Source: Albugo candida
Lineage: Eukaryota; Oomycota; Peronosporomycetes; Albuginales
Length of the DNA stretch: 64,000 nucleotides
Reading direction: 5' to 3'
NCBI GenBank assembly: GCA_040437565.1
Contig: JBDOQK010000002.1
Coordinates: 1 to 64,000, forward strand
This document shows, one piece after another, positions 24,500-35,548 of this stretch. Positions within the stretch are counted from its first letter, which is position 1; the number at the start of each line of letters is the position of its first letter. The notes beneath the pieces are model-generated. The model had not been told where the DNA came from. It was given only the letters and a program-made list of their open reading frames with translations, and did no database searches. Made by a program: the position numbers and the translations under genes.

Positions 24500-26455
24500 T
24501 GCTTGTCATTGCTAAAAACAGTCAAGCGTCGATGTGTCTGATCAAAACAGAGTGAGCTTCATCGTGCATTTCGGCAGCCATCCAGTAACCAATTTCAGAA
24601 TGATGTGCATTTTGGTATCGCATGTCAAGCGCTAACGTCGATATGATCCAATGCATAGGTATCTTCAGTTTCTGCAACAGTTCTTTCAATTATTCCGCAG
24701 CCATTTGCGCTACATCGCACGAATCTCGAAGCAATACAGCTCGACAGGTAGCTTCACGTTTCACAGGATTTTAGACGTTCAATGTCACGTACAAAGCTTC
24801 CTGCCACAGCTTATTTCCTTCGAGTTGCATGATGAAATTCTGATACAAATGGGATACCCACACAGCGTCGTGTTGGTACCCGAGAGCACGTAAAATGCTG
24901 TTCAGATGCCAACTCACCTCATAAGCAAGGTATGCAGACGATCCGTGTAAAAGTCCACTTGGTGATAGTACATTACACAACGCAACAGGTTGTTCGGCAT
25001 ACAATTTCAATAATTCCATCAGCATATCATCTTTGATTCAGCCACACGTCGAGACAGAACATGGGTCTGCCAAATTCTTTTTATAGGCTGTTTCATACAT
25101 TGACAGAGCGGTTTTCAGTGAAGTGGAAGGTGCGTATTTATACCAAAAGGATAACGCGATGGCGGAGAGCCATGACAGCTTCCATTGAGACGAAGCAGTA
25201 ACAGCTTCGACAGCTCCAGCGAGAACGCTATAAATGAGTGCGTGGGTCTCACTGAAATGCGATAAGGACTCATCGACTCCCCATTCCAAGAGTTGTGTCA
25301 TGATCAAATGTCGGAATTCGGAGTCGTCATACGTTGCAATTTGTGCGACTAGTGTGGCAAGTCTCAAGTTTCCACTATCTGCTGCGAGCTCGGCAGCTTC
25401 CGTAATCTGATGTTTGCAAAAGAGCTGTAAGATGAACTGTTCCAGCGAATCTTTCCTGTGACACGCCTCATCCTCCAGCAAATCGATTGCATGTTCCATC
25501 CACCTCGAGATTGCTACACGACGCAAATCGACAGAGGTCATCCTATCGAGAGTTTACACGTCGCATGCATCATCAAGTACTGCAGGAACCCCTGATCCAT
25601 CCTCCGAAAACACATTTCTCTCTTGACCCCACAACGCCTGTACGAGTTTCCAAAATACTACGATATGAAGCTCCACTTTACGACTCTGAAAGGCTTGCCA
25701 GTCGATGTGATGATCCATGAATTTGTAGTACTGATGTAGAGCGTGCGTGACACCAATTCTTGTAGCAATTTGGAAATGCAGACTGGGAGATGACGCAGCG
25801 AAATTAGCACACTTGTAATGGAGCTCAAGTGTATCTCGCAACTTGTCACGTCTCGCGGTATTGTTTGATTCGAATTGCAAAGGGAGTGCGATCGACACAA
25901 TTGCATGCGACGGAATGGATTCGAATGTGTCGGCAAATGCGATCAGTTTGCCACACTATGCCAATTCACCTCGCGTTCCCTGCGAACAGCGGAATGAACG
26001 AGCCACAAAGAGTACAACATCGTTTTGGCAAAGTAACTTCCAGCGATCATCCCACTCGCGCTTTTTGACTCCGCATTGCTCGCTTGTAGTAAGGCATATG
26101 TGGGTGATAGCTTTTCTGGTGCAAGTTGTCTGGTTTCAGAATCGAATCCCCAAGGTTTGTACTCGTAGAGCGCTCCTATGCTTTCGCCTTTGTAGGAGAT
26201 AAACTCGACCATTTCAACAGTGTCGGTATCGTCATCCTCGGGCGCAAGATGACTGTAGAATTCTTTCGAGGGATTCCACTTTCAAGAATGCTTTGGGATC
26301 AGTACTCTCAAAGGAGTCAATTTGCATGGGCTCACGGACAGACATGTCCATCACAAGGTTCTTTATCGTTGTCTGATGCTGTTCAATGTGCGTTGGATGC
26401 TTCTCGGTATAAAACAGACGCCTTATCAGTGGAATGGCAAGCTTGAGTCGCTTTT
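24500..26455 (-). pseudogene. NUP96 region of a Nup98-96-type nucleoporin, pseudogene, partial
   Basis: Nup96 is released from the Nup98-96 precursor by self-cleavage and is a scaffold member of the Nup107-160 ring of the nuclear pore. Downstream from the gap the reverse strand shows LEYKP-type linker text with KLSPTYALLQASNAES, then, in another frame, VARSFR..GTRGELA (the family's MGRSFRVGWGP site). The helical NUP96 domain follows: FCKHQITEAAELAADSGNLR, LATLVAQIATYDDSEFRHL, then a YLAYEVSWHLNSILRALGY segment, IMQLEGNKLWQEALYV and LKELLQKLKIPMHWI, ending near 24,500. Long open stretches alternate with frame changes and a TGA near 25,035, so it looks broken. The 5' part is lost in the gap at 26,456. 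Confidence 0.82.
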
Positions 26456-26555
26456 NNNNNNNNNNNNNNNNNNNNNNNNNNNNNNNNNNNNNNNNNNNNN
26501 NNNNNNNNNNNNNNNNNNNNNNNNNNNNNNNNNNNNNNNNNNNNNNNNNNNNNNN
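26456..26555. other. Assembly gap (100 N)
   Basis: A placeholder gap that cuts the NUP96 relic. Its flanks do not repeat each other. Confidence 0.99.
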
Positions 26556-27224
26556 TACAAGCAATTTCTTGCACATGTTGTGTGCATTTGTTGTGTTTGC
26601 TTTGAGACTAATTTGTTGTGACCGATAGCTGAAGAACTGTGATAGTTTGGAAAAAGAAGGTGATCAAGTGCTGCTATCTCTTGAGAATTTATACGAGCGT
26701 CTCGTCTTACAAAGTGCAGAACACAATTCGGAGCGTGCGACATCCATTTATGGCATATTGGCGATGTGTGAGGAACTTCCAGCACTTCTCTACAAAAAGC
26801 ACATACTAGCAATTGAAAAATGTCGCACGTTCCTTCGCAGCATTATGTGTGTGCCATAAATGTGACTCCATTTGATTCCAACAATTACGATGCATACTGT
26901 AGGAAAGATTATGGTCAAAATACGGATCAGCTTAGAATCATAAGCTTGGAGTATAGGCAAGCCATTGCTGGTGATATGGATCCTGTTAGTCTCGAAAACA
27001 GCAGTTCTCCTCTGCTGACACTAGAATGGATGGAGAATGTGGCGAAAATGGCACAACTTGAACTGATGCGGAAGAAAGCAATTGTCTATTACATAGTAAC
27101 CTCCGTTGATGCCCAACATGTTCTCTCCATTATCAACGATGCGCACTGGAGTAGTAATTCACCTTATAGTAATATTGACATGAGTTATGGTAAGACGAAA
27201 ATCGATCGATATGACGCAACTTGA
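26556..27224 (+). pseudogene. Unrecognised decayed coding block
   Basis: Forward frames 26,647-26,859 (70 codons; ENLYERLVLQSAEHNSERAT) and 26,820-27,224 (134 codons; FDSNNYDAYCRKDYGQNTDQ, LEWMENVAKMAQLELMRKKA) are protein-like but in different frames. They could be two parts of one broken gene. A SAC3/GANP-type helical protein was considered without decisive motifs. Confidence 0.3.
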
Positions 27225-27423
27225 TTTGATCGCGGACGTTTATAGTCAGGAATGCATTGGTTGAAATGAACGCAGAGCAATCGCAGACAATGAATAAAGG
27301 TGGTTGAGAGTAGACAGACGTGCGTAGCGCTACCAGGAAGTTGACAACCGCTTGAGTCTGCTTCCAATATTACAACCGTAAACTGAAATGGATACAGCAT
27401 TTTCAAATAACTAAGGGAGCCTT

Positions 27424-27957
27424 TAGTATACACTGCTCCTCTTCATAGTATTCACTCACCCCCAAAGCATTGGCTAATATTCACTAATTCATTCGCTAAA
27501 ATTCATCACTTATGACGCGCGGTGACTCACTTTCAATAACACCTCGGCACAAACACACTATGATATTGAAGTCAACTTGTTAACCATATCGCTCAGCACA
27601 TACACCATAAAGTAAGCTTTAATATGTATATTACCAAAAGTGGCTTTTATTTAAGACGTAAAAAGTTTGCATTTCTAGACACATCTGTCTAGAAATAATA
27701 AAAAAAGCTGTTTTTAATATTAAAAAATAACAACCTTAACTTTTTCTCTGTGCGATTCTAAGAGATTGGCTATTGATCTAGAAAGCAGAGAACCTGAAGG
27801 TCTTTTCCTTTTGAGTGAATTGAGTGGTAGTGAGTTGAGTGGTAGTAGTTGTTACAAGTGAGTATATATTGATTTCCGTCTAATGTCAATTTGAGTGAAA
27901 TTTTAGCCAATGAATCAGGGGGTGAGTGAATACTGTCAAGAGGGGAGTGAATACTCC
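27424..27957. mobile_element. Non-autonomous inverted-repeat element (MITE-like), about 530 bp
   Basis: The left end (27,424-27,485) and the reverse complement of the right end (about 27,893-27,957) share AGTAT(T/A)CACT, CTCCTCTT-type sequence, then AGTATTCACTCACCCCC, then CATTGGCTAA(A/T)AT, TTCACT. That makes imperfect terminal inverted repeats of about 60 bp. No coding sequence lies between them, which suggests a MITE or a solo internal-deletion product. The target-site duplication could not be fixed. It lies between the decayed left third and the first intact gene. Confidence 0.72.
27671..27696. repeat. Perfect 11-bp hairpin inside the MITE-like element
   Basis: ATTTCTAGACA, loop CATC, TGTCTAGAAAT: a perfect inverted repeat with a 4-nt loop near the middle of the element. 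It could simply be part of the element's folded structure. Confidence 0.8.
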
Positions 27958-28487
27958 ATAATTAAACAGAGTTGTTGCAACAGACCAACGCAAATGTCGC
28001 TCGAAGGTTATAATATCACAGCGAGAATAATCAGTGGCAGAGTATGATTTCCCGAGAGATATAAGAAGTACCGTGGTAAGTACGATTTCTAGATTCAAAG
28101 ATGTGCGTATGGGACGACATGATATACGCGTTAATACCGAGGAACCGCTCCCAACTCATACCTTCTCGGCCTCATGGCTAAGATCAAGTGTAGTATCTGT
28201 TCTAATCAGTGTGAAAACTGATTTCTGACTAATAAGTTAGATTTATTTTCACATTTATTTTTAAAATGGCTTTGAGTCATTTGTAGCTTGCTACGAATAA
28301 CCAAAGCAGGTTTCCAAGGGCTTACACAATTTCCCTTGTGAAGCCAAACAAATCAAATCATATCTCAACATCTTTTTCTCATTGCTCCTATTCATTGCAT
28401 CGTATAACTGTCCGCTCCTGCATACTTCAAAAACTCATTCGACTGCTATTCTACCAATAGAGAGCTTTACTCGTGTAATTTGATCCA

Positions 28488-30053
28488 ATGGGAAAACAAA
28501 TGGAGAAGACATTGTTTCCATCATCAAATGTCGACGATACGGTTGTGTCCTATGAAATCTATGTCAAAAATGCGATACACTGCAGCGATAGAAACTCAGC
28601 ATTCAAGTGCCTGAATGCAATCAATGACGAGATTGCGAAAGAACTGCGAGCAATTACAGGAGACTTCTTTTGGCATCGCGAAAAGCTTTCGCTGCGAATT
28701 AAATCGGCTGAAAATGGAGGCATTTACTATTTGCAAGGCCAATCATCTGTTGGTGATGCAATTCAGGACGAATGGGTCATTGCCTATACTCTTGTGCAAT
28801 ATTCACGGCAAAATAACGACGTAGTACTCCACATATCCGACAACGATGGGGAGTTCTTTCTGATCGAGTGCGCGTATCATTTGCCTCTGTGGGTCAAACC
28901 AGAAATCATAACGTTTCGCATGTTTATCAAAAACGGAAAATTACATTTGATTGAGCCCAGTCAGGATGAAAGATCTATTACATTAGCGCAAGCACTCGAA
29001 AGTATGTTTCATAATGATTCACGAAAATATTTGGCGAGTTCGTCATGTCAAGAGGCATTGGAAACACGATTAAATCAAGTCCCGAAATTGATACAAGAGA
29101 ATAAGCATTGTATACGCTGTATACTACCTTTAAAAGCGGCATACCTGCTGTGGAAATGCCCTGAAGCTATTTGCGGTGTCGCTCAGGCTTTTTACTATCG
29201 AGAACCCGAGGAAGCAGCGCGTCTGTGTCACACAATGGAGAATTTTCGGTCTACTAATCTTGTTCAAAGTATGGTGACATTCACACGCTGTACCTATGCT
29301 CAGATGAAGCAGCAAGAGTCTTATCCACACAATCCTCTCATATCAATACTGGAACCATATATAAGCAAACCCGAGAGTTCTGATGCTATTGCTGCAGAAA
29401 TGGGTATGAAAGTAACCTGCGGGCTAGAATTACTATCTGCAAGTCAGTTGCCGATGGCTGATGGCGAGAAGTTATGGGCGGAGCATATTCATTCCATTTT
29501 ATCGAAACTGAATGTTGATGATTATAAACCTGGACCACTGACTGTTGATGATGATGATTCTTGGATGCATATGAAGCCAGAAACTCTTGAGGAGAAACTT
29601 GCAAATATGGAATCGGAAGCTAATATTGGAAAAGTGGAGGTCGCCGCATCATTGACATCGCTAGCACACAAATTCAAAGACTTTATAGATAAACCTTCAG
29701 ATCTGGAAGGCGTGGAGAATTCCAAACCTGTTCGCCTTGATGCAGATGCACTTTTGAAGCTACTGGATCGGAACAATGACGACGAAGACTTGTACTTTGA
29801 TCGAGAGGATTATGACTTCTCCGATGAAGATCATGATAGCGATCAGGATGCTGCTGAATTAGAGGAAATGATGGAAAAAATGGACACTGAGATCGCAAAT
29901 TCAACTGTACGTACAACTTCCTTGCGCGATGGAGATAGAATGGAAGGAAGCATGTCATCAGACTTTGATGTTATATCGAATCTGCTACAATCGATTGCAG
30001 CACAAGAAGGGCAACCAGGTCCCGCAGCCACAATTTTGCACCATTTGGACTGA
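28488..30053 (+). CDS. ECD: Ecdysoneless/SGT1 family protein (ECD)
   Basis: ECD-family proteins take part in splicing-factor (PRP8) stability, cell-cycle control and transcription, mostly from work in animals and yeast. This intronless ORF gives 521 residues. The N-terminal half carries the family core: DEWVIAYTLVQYSR, ISDNDGEFFLIECAYHLPLW and FRMFIKNGKLHLIEPSQ (about residues 93-158), then ILPLKAAYLLWKCPE and AQAFYYREPEEA (about 205-240). The C-terminal third is acidic with YFDREDYDFSDEDHDSDQD, as in other members. Length is in the usual range. The first ATG (28,488) is used; a second Met five codons on is an alternative. It is the first intact gene to the right of the decayed region. Confidence 0.93.
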   Translation: MGKQMEKTLFPSSNVDDTVVSYEIYVKNAIHCSDRNSAFKCLNAINDEIAKELRAITGDFFWHREKLSLRIKSAENGGIYYLQGQSSVGDAIQDEWVIAYTLVQYSRQNNDVVLHISDNDGEFFLIECAYHLPLWVKPEIITFRMFIKNGKLHLIEPSQDERSITLAQALESMFHNDSRKYLASSSCQEALETRLNQVPKLIQENKHCIRCILPLKAAYLLWKCPEAICGVAQAFYYREPEEAARLCHTMENFRSTNLVQSMVTFTRCTYAQMKQQESYPHNPLISILEPYISKPESSDAIAAEMGMKVTCGLELLSASQLPMADGEKLWAEHIHSILSKLNVDDYKPGPLTVDDDDSWMHMKPETLEEKLANMESEANIGKVEVAASLTSLAHKFKDFIDKPSDLEGVENSKPVRLDADALLKLLDRNNDDEDLYFDREDYDFSDEDHDSDQDAAELEEMMEKMDTEIANSTVRTTSLRDGDRMEGSMSSDFDVISNLLQSIAAQEGQPGPAATILHHLD

Positions 30054-30179
30054 ATTGTGTTTCATCAGAGATGATAAATATTTTGTGATAGAATATCAGT
30101 AGACCATTTTACTAACCTTGTACCTGACGCATTCAGACAGTGAAAAAAATCGTTTCTTTGATGCTGAAATGATATACGC

Positions 30180-30184
30180 AAAAA
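30180..30184 (-). terminator. Pol III terminator of the tRNA-Gly gene
   Basis: Five T residues on the reverse strand stand directly after the tRNA 3' end, the usual RNA polymerase III stop. Confidence 0.8.
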
Positions 30185-30256
30185 TGCGCCGTCGGGGAAT
30201 TGAACCCCGACCTCATCCTTGGAAGGGACGAATCCTAACCATTAGACCAACGGCGC
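30185..30256 (-). tRNA. tRNA-Gly (anticodon TCC)
   Basis: The reverse strand gives a 72-nt tRNA: acceptor GCGCCGT pairing with ACGGCGC, D arm GGTCTAATGGTTAGGAT, anticodon stem CGTCC/GGATG around loop CTTCCAA (anticodon TCC), T arm GGGGTTCAATTCCCC, discriminator A. There is no intron. It follows ECD tail to tail. Confidence 0.96.
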
Positions 30257-30288
30257 ATCTATGCGTTAGACTATTGAAAACGTATTTG

Positions 30289-30436
30289 AATATTGTAATA
30301 AATAAATGCCAAATCCGTAGAATCAATACGTTTATTGCATTTGTTCATTGCAAAATTGGTAGAGCCGAAGTCGCGAGATGGAACCGTACATCTACTCATG
30401 TTTGAGTAATCATCTCAAATTCAAAGAAAAAAAAAT
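30289..30436. repeat. Left copy of a 148-bp gap-flanking duplication
   Basis: This segment reappears base for base (by eye) at 30,537-30,684, directly after the gap at 30,437-30,536. It is probably the same locus assembled twice. Confidence 0.93.
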
Positions 30437-30536
30437 NNNNNNNNNNNNNNNNNNNNNNNNNNNNNNNNNNNNNNNNNNNNNNNNNNNNNNNNNNNNNNNN
30501 NNNNNNNNNNNNNNNNNNNNNNNNNNNNNNNNNNNN
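30437..30536. other. Assembly gap (100 N) with duplicated flanks
   Basis: A placeholder gap. The left flank 30,289-30,436 equals the right flank 30,537-30,684, so the true gap length may be zero or negative. Confidence 0.99.
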
Positions 30537-30684
30537 AATATTGTAATAAATAAATGCCAAATCCGTAGAATCAATACGTTTATTGCATTTGTTCATTGCA
30601 AAATTGGTAGAGCCGAAGTCGCGAGATGGAACCGTACATCTACTCATGTTTGAGTAATCATCTCAAATTCAAAGAAAAAAAAAT
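30537..30684. repeat. Right copy of the 148-bp gap-flanking duplication
   Basis: See 30,289-30,436. This copy continues into unique sequence (CGTGCCGAATTT). Confidence 0.93.
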
Positions 30685-30689
30685 CGTGC

Positions 30690-31000
30690 CGAATTTAGCT
30701 TTTGATTTTCCGTTGACATGAAAAAACTGTATCGGATGCAGTAGCCCTATGAGGAAAGTCCAAAAAATATGTCAGGATAACAATCCCACATAGCAGAACT
30801 TCATTCTTCTACGCCTGTAGTTGTTGAGGTGAATCTATCTTGTAATGCTTCTCACCAACAACCACACACTAGTTGCTAGTATTCGCAGCAAACCATCAGA
30901 TTTGTAGATGCTGCACCCACATGTTCCGTCCGTCAGAAAGGAAGCATCCATTTGATAAATAGCGTAAATATACGACCCGTTCTCTCATCCGCAGTAATCA
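30690..31000 (+). ncRNA. Speculative structured RNA with an RNase P/MRP CR-I-like box
   Basis: The stretch between the gap and the USP gene has no ORF of note. GAGGAAAGTCC at 30,751-30,761 matches the CR-I core of RNase P/MRP RNAs. About 60 nt on, GTTGTT(GA)GGTGA pairs with TCACCAACAAC as an 11-bp stem with a 2-nt bulge, followed by CAACCACAC-type sequence. I could not find convincing P1 or CR-V pairing, so this is a lead and not an annotation. Confidence 0.2.
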
Positions 31001-31091
31001 TTCGTTTATTTGTTGCATACGATTCACGATTCTTCATGCGAACTTAATCGTACGTACGAACCTAACAGCCGAATGTAACCTTTGTCTTACA

Positions 31092-32989
31092 ATGAGTGCA
31101 GCTACTCGGAGTTCGGCAGTGGACAAGAATTCACATATTTTGTTTGGAGATTTCACACTTGAAGAAACAGAAAAGCTATTGGGAGAAGGTACTCTCAGTA
31201 AAAATAATTTAGCTATCAATAAAGCGTTTTGTAGCAAATAGGAAACACAGCGAAGAAAAGGGGGTTTCCATTTGTGAAGAAATTGTGTCGCAGCCCCAAA
31301 TAAGCTATGCCGATGCATTGAAGAAAATTAAATCAGAAAAAGTATCCATTTCAACAGTACAAAGATCTCCATGGAAAGGATCCATTGACAATAGAAGCGT
31401 TGAAGAAAAGCATTTGAGCTTTGAGGAAGGTTTACAAAATGCATTAGCAAATCTAAAGATTACAGCACCGGGCTCAGAAGTCAAGAAAAGGTAAGTTCGC
31501 GTTTGGTACTTTATCGCCCCTCTAATGCTAATGTCTGCAGAGGCTTAGTGAACCAAGGAAATACGTGTTTCCAGAATGTGATTATGCAGTCTTTGATGGC
31601 CTGCTCACCTTTTCTCAAGTATTCATTTGAATAATCTCAGTGGGTGTGAAGCTAATGCTTTCCTTTTATCAGTCTTTTTGTCAGCATATCACGGCAAGTC
31701 GCTAGCAATGAAGAACTGTTAGTTTCATCCAGTACGTTTCGGGCGTGGAAATACATGGTCGCATTTACCAGAGAGTTTGAAGAGCCATCTTTGACGCAAC
31801 GTATGAGTCACCGTGACTTCTCGTATGTGCTCACACTGATTTTGCAAAATGTTTAGTACGAGCAATTCGATCTCATTCAGATAATGAGGAGAAAACACGC
31901 AAGGCGATACGAATACGTGGATACTTTATGGATGTGCTGAGTGCTTTCCAGAAATCTCGTGGAGATGAAGAAGATGCGCTGGAATTTCTTGAATTCTTTT
32001 TGGACTATTTACATTCAGAGTATGTCACGAGTAAGCTCAGACTTCCAGCAATTTGTACGCAAAAGATTGGGAAGCAGGCTACTGGACATTCAGGTATTGG
32101 AGATGAATCCTGTAATACGGAAAGTAAGAATGGATGGGCTGAGATTGGTAAAAAGGGAAGGATAAGCACAGTCCGTCAAAGTAGTTTCGATAGCAGTGTG
32201 TCACCGATAAATTGGCTATTCAGAGGCTCAGTGCGATCCGAATTACAGCAAGCGGGCAAGAGACAAAATTCAATCAACATCGAATCATTCCATTGTCTCC
32301 ACTTGAATTTGGATCCTCAAGAAGCAATTCAAGCGTCTCCAATTCCGGGAAGCCAGTACGCAGCTGGTTTTGTGGCTTCTAAAAGGGAGCCTGTTAAGTT
32401 GGAAGAAATGATTCTAGATGCGTTCTCAGTAGAAATCCTCGACGACGAGTCCAAAAATGGTGGTATGAAGAGATCAACATGCATGGAGTCCCTGCCGATT
32501 GTTTTGACTCTCAATATCAAACGATTCACCTATGACCATCAGCTAGGGCCAGTCAAGCTTCAGCAATTCGTAAAATACCCTCCGAAATTTGAATTTCCGC
32601 TGCATCTCATGTCCAATGCCTGTCGTGCGGAATACGCAGCATCGATGCGAAGCAGTGATGGCCAAAGTACAATTGAGTATGGCTCGATCACACCGCCAAT
32701 TTACGAACTCTGCGCTGTTGTGACACATCACGGCAAGTATGTAGCAGGAGGCCATTACACTTGTGTATGTCGTGACAACAAGGATCAGTGGTTTCATTAC
32801 GATGACGATTGCGTATCACTGGTCACAGAGACTGGTGCTTTACAAGAAAATGCTTACTTGCTTTTTTACGTTCGTGGCAATGTCGACAACTCGACGCGAA
32901 AGCCGCCTGCTTTATTAAAAGACGGACAACGGGCAATCTCTAGCGCCCGGAAATCCAAAGCATTTAATATTTCCAGCCCTTTGCAATAA
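31092..32989 (+). CDS. Ubiquitin carboxyl-terminal hydrolase, USP10-like (peptidase C19)
   Basis: A cysteine protease that removes ubiquitin from proteins. I splice five exons: 31,092-31,188, 31,235-31,490, 31,541-31,618, 31,673-31,800 and 31,857-32,989 (introns 46, 50, 54 and 56 bp, all GT..AG), giving 563 residues. The Cys box is GLVNQGNTCFQNVIMQSL with the nucleophile at about residue 127. The middle box is DEEDALEFLEFFLDYLHSEY. The His box is HHGKYVAGGHYTCVCRDN with the general base at about residue 486, followed by WFHYDDD and the closing AYLLFYVR. The short N-terminal extension and the compact domain resemble USP10; a substrate cannot be read from sequence. Exon phases join without a stop, and all catalytic parts are present, so it looks active. 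Confidence 0.9.
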
Positions 32990-34136
32990 ATATCAACGAA
33001 TATGCGCCCTATCCAAAGAGTGGAATACGGTTTTGGCTGTAGACGCCCACTGTTAGCAGTAGAGCAGCGATCAAAGTCACCCTCTCGCCTTATTGGAAGG
33101 ATATGCTGGCAGACAGTTGTGAGGTATGTCTGTAGATACGATGGCCTCAAGTGCCGGGTTGCTGAGAACAGGGACGCACTTTAGTCTGTAAAAACGGTTC
33201 AGAGAAATGGTGAGGGAAGAACGTATTCGTATCACACGTACGAGTCTGCTGATTTTGTATTTGCCGCAGCTTTGTGACTGAACGTACCAATCGCTCGCTC
33301 GTAGCGCAGCAAAGTCCGGTTTCTTTGCGCGACTTGTTGCCGTTCTTCCTTTCAAATTACTGAGGTACAATATGCTTTTTGAATGATAAAGTCGGGACTC
33401 CTCCTCCTTACGAGCATGCACAGACGTTATACGCAATCGTACGAAAACCAAAGCTGCAATACTGACATTAGTCAACTTATGCGCCTTGAAGCCCGCCCGA
33501 TGTTGATGAAAGTCAACTCGGCCATAGCTGCATCTAATGCCGAAGCATTTTACTCTGACATCCGAGCCAGCGAAGTAAGATTGCGTGCGACGCAGCTTTG
33601 AGATATGTCTTATTGCTGTAACAGAAACGCACGTAAAAACTGAAAACTTATATGGTAGTGATGTCCATCTCAACATACACCGATGATCATTGTTCGACTT
33701 CTTGAATCCCTGCTTTGATCGCTTTAACAAGTCGAATCACCCAATAAAAGCCTTCATGCCGCATCGGGCAATTCGCTACGCGTAAGCGACCTACGACTTG
33801 CTATTTGCTACTTGGAATCCAGAAATATCTAGCTATCAACTCGCGTTGAAGGCAGCTTGCACAATGGCAAGCAATTTGGACAATACACTACTGACACTCG
33901 ATTTTCATCGATTACATAAGGTTTGTGACACTAACGACCAATGTGTAAAATGCTCGCACGATTTCTCAGCAAAGAGCGAGATTGAGGAGAACATGGAAAT
34001 CAACTAACAATGTCATTACCTCAACTACCGAAACTTAAACCTCGACTTATCACCGGAATCTCACATTTGCAGTAGAAAAAGGCTTGGCATACGTGCGATC
34101 GAACAAAGCAACGGAAAAAAGCTAGTATATTAATCG
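32990..34136. other. Spacer between USP and MOG1, no recognisable gene
   Basis: A reverse ORF of 217 codons (33,077-33,730) and small forward ORFs (33,383-33,601; 33,798-34,007) lie here. None has a motif I recognise, and the long one is Arg/Ser-rich without hydrophobic periodicity. It may hold 3' UTRs of both convergent neighbours. Confidence 0.4.
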
Positions 34137-34827
34137 CTAAGACCCGAACAATCCCCAATTCAAAATACGAAAAGAAGTAAACACTTTGTCGAATATATCC
34201 GAGCCGATCTCAATGCTGTTTTGGCTCTCGTGCTGACTGCATTCTCTACTGCTTGACATTGGGTTGATTTTAATTGGTACGGAAACAGAAATCAAAATAT
34301 CACTCGTCACTGAAGGCAGCCTTCAAGCAAAAACAATGTCAAGAGGAATGACCTCAGCATCAATAAAAGAAAATGATAACCACCTGATGACTCCCAAATA
34401 CACTTTGATGAGATTCTTTGCGTTGGATCCCTCATTGAATTTTGAAACATATTGATCCCCAACAAGGATGCTTTTGACAGAGTCCACACCGATTCGGGGA
34501 GGTGTTGATGCATCTAACACCTTTGACTCGCAAACACTTCGTTCAGAAGCAGCACATTGATTTTCATTTGCCAGTTCATCAAACAAGTAGCGAGCGATGC
34601 ATTCATCCTTCACTGCTGTTTCGAATTGTAAAATTTCTACGATGATGCATTGATCTGTAGAGGAATTTGTGTACACTTCCTGATGATCGGGAACTTGCCG
34701 AAAGGAACTATCGCGCGAAAACGATTTTAGTCACAAGGAATACACTGATTACGATGTACCTGACGTCATCAAAGTCTCGTGGAATGAAGCAAGAAATAGA
34801 GCCTCCAAAGAGATTCTTCTCAGACAT
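34137..34827 (-). CDS. MOG1: MOG1 / Ran guanine nucleotide release factor
   Basis: MOG1 binds Ran GTPase and promotes nucleotide release during nuclear transport. The gene has three exons on the reverse strand: 34,827-34,760, 34,707-34,384 and 34,320-34,137, with introns of 52 and 63 bp, giving 191 residues. The spliced protein starts MSEKNLFGGSISCFIPRDF and continues RQVPDHQEVYTNSSTDQCII and ARYLFDELANENQ, all typical of the family's beta-alpha-beta fold. The last exon supplies LPSVTSDILISVSVP and the characteristic ending FRILNWGLFG. Single ORFs miss it because of the introns; the joins keep frame and restore the conserved C-terminus. Length matches the family. Confidence 0.92.
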
Positions 34828-35548
34828 GCTGCAGACGTTGAGACGATGAATGATGGAGTCTTCGTGTCGATCCGATTGGGTGAATTTTCGACAGTTGCAT
34901 CGCTGTACCTCCAAAAACGATTCTCTGACGGAAATGAAGAAAATGCTCATTACATTCCATAAATGAATATCCACACTGAATGAATGGAAAAGGATAGTCC
35001 TTCTGTCCGCAATCGATGGATTCAACGATGCGCTGAAATGGGAAATGCTTACGTAAAGAAGCGACAACTCGAAAGACATGCATTGCCAACGAGGCAATCT
35101 GCTACTTCTCAGGTGCTATTCCGATTATACGTATAAGAAGAAACACTCTTCTTCGTGTACTTGTGTCCCCATTCAAAAGCTACTGATAGACACAGCGTAG
35201 CAACAGTCTTGCAGACGATCTCATAATACTTGCAAATGAATCTATTGAACCATTGAAAGTCTGCTTATAGAGTCGGATGCAACCTGTTGTGCTCATAGGA
35301 ACAAAGCACGCAATTGAATTGTGAAAAAGCGTTGCAAATTTGCACGTTCAAAGTGGAAAATGACAGTAACGTAACGATGTGGTGGTCGTTGACTCCTTAC
35401 TCTCCTTCACGTTGTTTCATCCCACTGCCTTTGGTCTTTTCATACGCGCCATCCACCAAACCTCTTCGCTCAATAGTCGAATTTCATCAAATCGCAACAA
35501 TCAATTGAAGCGGTGCTCTGCCACAAAAGTCGTTGAAAGTGAACATAA
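34828..35548. other. Divergent spacer upstream of MOG1 and OSCP1
   Basis: About 745 bp lies between the MOG1 start and the OSCP1 start. Small ORFs on both strands show no recognised motif. It probably carries both promoters; no specific element was identified. Confidence 0.4.

Noticed and set aside
24651-24893. Forward ORFs across the NUP96 region
   Set aside because: They are antisense shadows of the NUP96 relic.
25535-25560. Intron to rescue the NUP96 frame (GTGTAA..GATAG)
   Set aside because: It would be under 20 bp, far below the 45-65 bp introns of this genome, so a true break is more likely.
33077-33730. 217-codon reverse ORF between USP and MOG1
   Set aside because: Arg/Ser-rich, no domain, no consistent neighbour exon; kept only as a note in the spacer entry.
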